64,000 nt of DNA from Ligustrum vulgare (taxonomy: Eukaryota; Streptophyta; Magnoliopsida; Lamiales; Oleaceae), in assembly GCA_963555705.1 (NCBI GenBank), contig OY743170.1, positions 14,051,096-14,115,095 of the forward strand. Reading direction: 5' to 3'. Shown one piece after another: positions 58,080 through 64,000 of the stretch (position 1 is its first letter; each line of letters starts with the position of its first letter). A model generated the notes under the pieces. That model had not been told where the DNA came from. It ran no database searches and saw only the letters and a list, made by a program, of their open reading frames with translations. A program made the translations under genes and the position numbers.

Positions 58080-58380
58080 AAGAGTGATCGGAGGGCCTAG
58101 GCACCCTCTTCGTTTAGGGCTACCGACGCCCCTCGTCGACGGTCTGCCGGCGATGATGCCGCCATCGAGTGGCGGCGATGATGGAGGGTAGGGACGACGA
58201 AAAAGAGGGCAAAAAGGAGTTCGATTTGGGGCTGAAACTGATGCTCGATTTCGAGCTTGGGGTGATGTTTTCCGGAAATGTTCCGGTCCATAAGAGGCAG
58301 CGGTCGAAGGTAAGGTATTTGGTGGGATTATTCTTTGATTTTTGGTTGATTTGTCTGTTAAGTTGATGGCGGATTTGGAG
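58080..58380 (+). other. Gene-like GC-rich block in the right arm
   Basis: An ATG-led frame (58169, MAAMMEGRDDEKEG) runs to a good donor, GAAG/GTAAGG at about 58310. The same arrangement is present, inverted and diverged, in the left arm. It resembles a first exon carried inside a Mutator arm. I recognise no protein family. Confidence 0.4.
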
Positions 58381-59178
58381 GTGGGCAGTGTCGGGTCTCG
58401 TGTGATTGTGGTGGCGTTATGCGGTGTCTTGAGGGTTCGAATTTTGGTTTTGTGCGTGTGATGGAAAATTGTTGATTTAATAGTTGATTTAGGTGAGGGA
58501 TCTATTTAATAGTTGATTTAAGTGTTAAACATGGTAGTTTAGGTTAAATCTTGATTTATGAAAAATTGTGAGTATTTTGGAAGTGAATATTTGTTGTGTA
58601 AGGAAATACTTGGGAAAGAAGTTGTTGATTTTGATGTCTTGAATTGGACTAGGAGAATACGTGTGTGTATATAGATTTGGTATGAAAAGTGTTGAAATTG
58701 GAATATAACTGTAAAACGCTGGATATGGAAATGTTTGATATGGAAACGTTAGATTTTGAATATATTTGTGACTTGGGATTGTTTGATATGGAAACGTCAG
58801 GTTTTGAATATATTTGTGACTTGGGATACAAGAAATCGAGTGCGAATAGAATACCCAAAAAAATAATTATTTAAAAGATAAAATTTGGATTTAAATAAAT
58901 TTAGATAATAATAAAACTGAACTTTGAAATTTAGATTTAAAATAATTGGAATTTAAAATAGTGATTTTGGGCTCAAATCGAATTTTGGATTTAGACAATA
59001 TTTAAAATATAAAATTTGGCTAGAAATCAAATTGGACTCAAACTATATTTTATTGGCTCGAAATAATCAATATGGCTAAATGAACACGCTCAAATTTTAA
59101 AAATAGGTGAAGTTATAGCGACTCGTTTTTAAGAAATTAAATATCTAGTCAACTGAAAAATTCTCGGTCGCTACACCC

Positions 59179-59572
59179 GAACCTCTTCTCCTTTGTGAAC
59201 TCCACTGTCTCCATCCGTCACCTCGTGGCCACTGCTTTGCTTCCTTTCCTTTTTGGTCTAGCCTTCGGTCGTGCTCCCTGCTTGCGATATATACCACGCC
59301 TCTGGTTCGGTTATTTCTTCGTGAAATCAGTGGTGGTTTCGGTTGCCTCGAAGTGTCTTCTTGCCTTCTTGTATGGTATTGCCTATTGTGGTTGTTGGGT
59401 ATATTTTCTAAGGCCTCGATTCATCCCACACATCTTGGATTGTGCAATCAAAGGGAGTTTCTTTTACTTGCTTTAATTGCATATAAATTGATTCAATTAC
59501 CTTCCAATCTATATTGTTTATCTGTTGCTAATCTCATTTTACTTTGTGTTTTGCGAGTTTATTTTCCCGACA
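59179..59572 (+). repeat. 5' LTR, second part
   Basis: It matches 62260-62674 of the 3' LTR: GAACCTCTTCTCCTT, TTTCCT.T.TGGTCT, ATTCATCCCACA, TTTTACTTTGTGTTTTGCGA. It ends CCCGACA at 59572. ORFs in it occur in both LTRs and are not genes. Confidence 0.88.
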
Positions 59573-59575
59573 GAT

Positions 59576-59588
59576 TAGTATCAGAGCC
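59576..59588 (+). other. Primer-binding site
   Basis: TAGTATCAGAGCC lies three bases after the LTR end. It is one base off the initiator-tRNA-Met site. It confirms the plus orientation of the element. Confidence 0.8.
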
Positions 59589-60291
59589 TTGGTAGCGTGA
59601 TTGGTTGAATTGGAATTAATATTAGAACTATTGACTGAGTTTCTTCGTTCCCTATTTTAATTTTCATTTGTTGAAAATTATTAATTGTGTTTTTGTTGCT
59701 GAAATTATTTTCTTATATTGCAATTTCATATTCTTAGTGACTGGAAATTGTTGGTTGATTTGAGTTTTATCGGCTTTTGTGAGGTTGGGTACTATCTTGG
59801 AGCTTCTCGGGCTTGGTGCTGATTTACTCTCCAAAGATCGCTAATTTGGAAAGCATAAAACAAAATAAATAATTTCGCATCTCTCTGATATTACAAACTC
59901 AGATTGGTTCGCTCTGGTAAATTGGTGATCACTTTTTAAATTCCTGTAATAACCGGTCATCGTGTGGGGTGACCATTAGGTTTGCGGTTGCCAGTTGCTA
60001 GTTATAGAAATTATTTACCATTACCTATGTTTTAATAGATGTTTTTCTTATGAAATCTTTTGTGATTATCTTTGCTTGTTGCGTACTATTTAGAACAGTC
60101 ACTTAGACTTTGCCCGTGTTGAAAATTCCCTTGACATGAGATCCTTGAATCTCGCTGAATCCTGTGAATTTAGAACGGTGTATATTGTGACATTTAGGAT
60201 TTTGTGTGATTTTTCGTGTGGTGCTTATATTGTGTTGTATGTTTCTTATTTGTTAAGATTTCTGCACTTCGTTTTGACTTGAACATATTTG

Positions 60292-60990
60292 ATGGAAGGT
60301 AATTTTTCTATATGGCAACAAAAAATGAAAGATATTTTAGTACAGTAAAAGATTTCTAAAGCGATTGATAATTCTTTCTCAAATACTGTGATTGGTATTG
60401 AGAAAAAGGATTTTGATGAACTTGCATACACTTCAATCATTTTGTATCTATCAGACTCTGTTTTGCATAAATTTGGTAAACATAATTCCACTGAAAAACT
60501 TAGGAAGAAATTGGAAGAACTTTATTTGACTCAATCTACTCCTAATAAGCTTTTCCTGCTTGAAAGTTTTTTCAGTTTCAAAATTGATCCCTCTAAGGAC
60601 TTAGATGATAAGATGCCTGAAGAGTACAAAGCCATAATTTTGTTGAATTCCTTTCCTAATATGTATAAGGAGATTAAGAATGCTATAAAATATGAGAGGA
60701 ATGGTTTTACACCTGAAATTGTCATTTATTCCTTGAAGAGTAGGGAAAGGGAGATGAAAGCTGAAAGAAAAGAGATTAGTGGTGAGGTCCAGCTGATGAG
60801 AGGTGAGAGTGGCAAAAACAGAGATGACTTAAATGATGAGGGTGATAGATGGAACGGTAGAAGTAGTTTTAAGTCACAGGGTAAGGCAAAGGACAGGAAG
60901 TGCTATGGTTGTGGTAGGTCTGGCCATTATTAGAGAGATTGCCCTGGAGAGAAAAACAAAATAGGGGATGGGGATAGAAATGTGGTTAAT
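60292..60990 (+). pseudogene. Copia gag with CCHC zinc knuckle, two nonsense codons
   Basis: From ATG 60292 the frame reads MEGNFSIWQQKMKDILVQ, then a TAA (about 60346), then KISKAIDNSF and, in the long open part, LRKKLEELYLTQSTPNKLFL and LNSFPNMYKEIKNAIKYE. This is the usual copia gag capsid domain. Near the end comes the zinc knuckle CYGCGRSGHY-stop-RDC, with the CX2CX4HX4C spacing intact but a TAG inside. The protein would form the virus-like particle and bind RNA. Traces of protease (a SLDS stretch) follow at about 61100 and then nothing readable. Only two stops interrupt the capsid-knuckle frame. Confidence 0.88.
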
Positions 60991-61864
60991 ATAGTTAGTT
61001 TCTCGGATGGTGATCCGAGTGGTGTTTATTGATTCTCTTATCTTGTTTGTTACTACTAAATTGTGTGCATCTGATTGGTTTTACCCTATTTTGCATGTGT
61101 GGTCACTTGATTCGGTTGCATTCCTTATGTTGCATTTCATTTGTGTTGATTTGAACATTTGCATGAATTTGAGAGTGATATGTTATTTGTGTATAACATG
61201 GTTATATGCATGGTGGTTGGGGTTGGTGTGAGGTTTTGATACTATGTGTGTTCTCGCAATAGGTATCAAATATGTTCTCTTGGTGGGATGGGTGTTCAGT
61301 AGTTGCGTTAGAAGTGAGGGCTAGCTGGTAAAGTTGAGACTAAATGCCTAAGAGTGTATTTGATGACATACTGTGTTTTGACATGCAAATCACGAGAGGT
61401 GAGGTTGTCAAATGTCTTGTTAAACTATATCTGTGAGCATAGATGGTGATGAGAGGAGAGCTACATCGGTTTTGAAGTGGGTGATTGTAGTTATATCTTT
61501 TCTTGGGGGTCATTTACGTCTGTTGCTTTTGTTGACCTTATTTAATTAACTCGGTGTTAATGTTAAGTCCTTTATGTGAACTTGGTGAAAAGATTTGAGG
61601 TTTTACATTTGATGTGCTCTCATTGCATGTGTGGAGTCACGTATAACTTTATTTTATTTATGCTCTTGATTGACTCATGTGGAAATGTAATGTGTTTACA
61701 TTTTTCTTTAAAAATCATGCATTGTTTGTCTGAAGTTGTGTTACTTGCTAATATAATATAAATGCATAGTTTGGATCGCTATGATTTAGAATGTACTTGA
61801 GTTTTACCCTGGCCCTTGGTGAGTACTATTAGGATGTATAAGATATGTTTCAGACTTGAAACAT
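60991..61864 (+). other. Decayed interior between gag and the 3' LTR
   Basis: Only a faint protease-like VWSLDS (about 61100) is readable; the rest is noncoding. Integrase and RT have been deleted. No clear polypurine tract is seen before 61865. Confidence 0.55.
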
Positions 61865-62173
61865 TGCTAAAGGTATTTCAGTAATCAAACCTCAGGGGCG
61901 ATGATGAAACATTGTGTCAAAAATTAAGCTTCATGGGCCTTTGGCAAAGAATCATTACTGTCCCAATAACCACATAAGTGTAACCCACGAGATTGACAGG
62001 TTAGAGACTTTACCACCCATATCTTGAGGTTTTAATTGGGTTGTAGGCCCTGTTGCTCGATGGGTGGATCCGATTGGTGGTCCGGGTTTAATTAGGTCTT
62101 AACCTTATCTCCTAATTAAACCTAAGCCTACCTATATATATCCTAATCTCTCTGATTCTCAGTCAAGACATAA

Positions 62174-62216
<43 letters not shown>

Positions 62217-62674
62217 ACGTAAATTGCAACTCCTCTCTCTCTCTATGAGAACTCCTGAACCTCTTCTCCTTCGTGAACTCCACTATCTCCTGCAGATCAC
62301 CTCGTGGCCGCTGCTTTGCAGCCTTTCCTTTGTGGTCTGGCCTTCGGCTATGCTCCCTGCTTGCGGTCTATACCGCACCTCTTTTTGGTGTCTTCAGCTG
62401 TCTCTGGTTCGGTTATTTCTTGGTGAAATCAGTGGTGGTTTGGGTTTCCTCGGAGTGTCTTCTTTCCTTCTGTGTGGTGTTTCCTATTGTGGTTGTTGGG
62501 CAGATTTTCTTGAGCCCTCGATTCATCCCACATGGCTTGGATTGTGCAATCGAAGGGAGTTTCTTTTACTTGATTTAATTGCGTATATATTGATTCAATT
62601 ACTTTCCAATCTATATTGTTTATCCGCTGCTAATCTCGTTTTACTTTGTGTTTTGCGAGGTTATTTTCCCTAAA
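61865..62674 (+). repeat. 3' LTR
   Basis: An uninterrupted 810-bp copy corresponding to 54925-55282 plus 59179-59572, including a (CT)n run at about 62171-62215. Its last bases are CCCTAAA where the 5' LTR has CCCGACA. Confidence 0.88.
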
Positions 62675-62679
62675 TATTG

Positions 62680-64000
62680 TTTCAAGTAAAGTTCTTCAAG
62701 CTTTTACTAAAGTTTTTCAACTGACTAATGCGTATCAACTTTTCGCAAAATGGAATAAATGCAAGATAATGGAGATATATTCAAGTTCATCATATTCTTT
62801 TTCATAATCTTAAGTCAAAGTGGCATAAAAAGTACAATGACTTTGTACACTTTCTATTGTACTAAAATTTATTTCATCTTTTGACAAATAGACTAGTCAC
62901 ACTGACCATTGAAGACACCCAAATCAAAATGATACGCAAACATCTTAATAAATAGGACACAACACATAATAAACTTCAAGAAATAGCCACATGAAATATA
63001 TCCTAAAGTAAGATAATATGCGCCGATTTAAATTACTAGGCTTTGTTAGGTTCGCGGCCTCAGTATCAAGAGAATTATCGAGTAGGTATAGTCTAGTTAA
63101 AATTTTTAGAATAATTATTCATTGGATTTATTGAATCGCAAGTGTACAATATTTTGAACAAGTAATAAAATGGACTTTTGAGTCCGAGTTGTTGATCACA
63201 TAATGACTGGTTTATTTATTATCAATTCACTTTGATCTTGAGTTCCTAGACTAAAGCAAAAACTATACTATGAAATTGAAAGAACAAAATAATTAAATGA
63301 CGACAACAGATTGATACTTCATGAAATAAACGATTCAAAGAACTAAGAAATAAAAATTATACTAGCAAAACTTTAAATAGTAAGACCAATAAAAATTAAA
63401 CTACTAGCAAAACTTTAAGCCATGTTGCGGCCTAGTCAGACAAGCGTGCGGCCACACGGTATGAATTGTTGCATCCACACGTTAGACATATTTTGATTAT
63501 GTCTTTTCACTGAACGTCGTACGACCGCAGGGTTTGATGTAGAGCGGTCGCGCGGTTATACCGAAACATGCAATTTTCAACTTTTCTGTTTCGTTTACGT
63601 TGGTCATTCTCTTTTATTCTTCCATTTTCTTGATTTTTGGATAAACCTAAAATAATGACAAATAAAAATAAATTAGGTAGAATTTATTCTTGGACAACAA
63701 TATTTTATCCTAATTTTGACATGTAAATAAGTGTATAAAATACATTTATTAAACCCTCCAAACTGGAATCATTGTTCGTCCTCGAACAAACTAAGACTAC
63801 AATAAACATGTCAAACAAACTAAATAAAAAATATTTTTTAAATGTCAACTTGTTTATCATATTGCCTCATGTTCGAATAAAAAATGCACTTTGAAAAAGA
63901 GAACTGAACAATATAAAAATTATTTCTACTTATCATGTGCTTGACTTTCCAAGTGTGTGTGTGTGTAAATAGTCAAAACCAAATGCATACTCGTATAAGA
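62680..64000. other. Noncoding, probably LTR-retrotransposon-derived
   Basis: There is no ORF of note. GAATCGCAAGTGTACAATA and AACAAGTAATA near 63136-63170 resemble noncoding parts of plant gypsy elements that carry CAAGTGTAC.GT.TCGA. Near 63420-63560, GCGGCC/CGACCGC motifs recur (GTGCGGCCACACGG, GCGGTCGCGCGG), recalling the GCCGT repeats of the LTR at 2209-3060. A short (GT)n is at 63954-63967. Boundaries and class are uncertain. Confidence 0.4.

Larger units (their letters stand above)
55283..59178. mobile_element. Long-TIR Mutator-like element nested in the LTR, about 3.9 kb
   Basis: The left end is TGTAGCGATCAAGAA and the right end, in reverse complement, TGTAGCGACCGAGAA. The inverted match continues inward (TTCACCYATTTT, CGTGTTC.T.TAGCCAT, GAGTCCAATTTG/AAGTCCAATTTG) and recurs as far in as 56770 on the left and 57490 on the right, so the arms are about 1.5-1.7 kb. 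LTR sequence ACCTCTT is present on both sides (CTACCTCTT at 55274-55282, GAACCTCTT at 59179-59187), consistent with a 9-bp Mutator-type duplication. The exact last bases on the right are uncertain. No transposase is seen. Confidence 0.75.
54925..62674 (+). mobile_element. Gag-only copia-like LTR retrotransposon, split by a nested MULE
   Basis: The 5' LTR runs from TGTTGGG (54925) to CCCGACA (59572) but is interrupted at 55283-59178. The 3' LTR is 61865-62674. The flanks GATTG (54920-54924) and TATTG (62675-62679) agree in four of five bases. After the 5' LTR comes a tRNA-Met-type primer-binding site (59576-59588), then gag. Protease is only a trace, and integrase and RT are absent. Without the nested insert the element would be about 3.85 kb. 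Confidence 0.85.

Noticed and set aside
59195..59595. ORFs with membrane-like hydrophobic stretches
   Set aside because: They lie in the 5' LTR and recur in the 3' LTR at 62224-62673, so they are LTR sequence and not genes.

Overview
This window is nuclear DNA of a flowering plant, most likely a eudicot. The evidence is an AT-rich background, plant-type transposable elements of nearly every order (Ty1/copia, Ty3/gypsy, LINE, Mutator, PIF/Harbinger, CACTA, hAT-like, Stowaway and Tourist MITEs, Helitron-like ends), GT/AG splice signals, and one intact gene of a plant-specific E3 ligase family. I suspect an asterid from the general look of the proteins, but the sequence alone does not prove it.

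Layout. 1-3060: a gutted Ty3/gypsy element with two LTRs. 3061-4578: a long inverted repeat. 5552-9514 (minus): a decayed PIF/Harbinger element with both of its genes, a transposase and a Myb/SANT-like protein. 13.1-16.6 kb (minus): a decayed copia polyprotein, abutting a gypsy pol remnant at 16.7-18.2 kb. 19.06-19.25 kb: a decayed internal exon of the ribosomal protein eL36 gene. 20.1-20.96 kb: a repeat rich in GGTTC motifs. 21.8-24.06 kb: a decayed MuDR transposase. 24.9-26.4 kb (minus): a DUF1985-type gene remnant, joined to a LINE at 26.4-29.6 kb (minus). 29.75-33.6 kb: MITEs, a Helitron-like tandem-repeat block and a foldback. 34.0-37.27 kb: a Mutator-like non-autonomous element that is strikingly C-rich on the plus strand. 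37.8-41.4 kb: a Tourist MITE followed by a gag-only LTR element (minus). 41.68-46.2 kb: a possible hAT-like unit carrying PPR and aldose 1-epimerase pseudogene fragments. 47.48-48.73 kb (minus): the only convincing intact gene, a U-box/ARM E3 ubiquitin ligase. 51.7-53.15 kb: a solo LTR with a perfect target-site duplication. 53.4-54.5 kb: a copia gag remnant interrupted by a CACTA element. 54.9-62.67 kb: a gag-only copia-like element whose 5' LTR is split by a 3.9-kb long-TIR Mutator-like element. 62.7-64 kb: noncoding, retrotransposon-like sequence.

The window is therefore one probable defence-related gene in a deep graveyard of nested mobile elements. I see no operon-like or clearly novel gene system. 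The most interesting material is structural: nested insertions whose target-site duplications can still be read, long inverted repeats that could yield double-stranded RNA, tandem multiplication of element ends, and transposon-borne fragments of host genes. Motif and boundary calls were made by eye; no alignment or database search was run.
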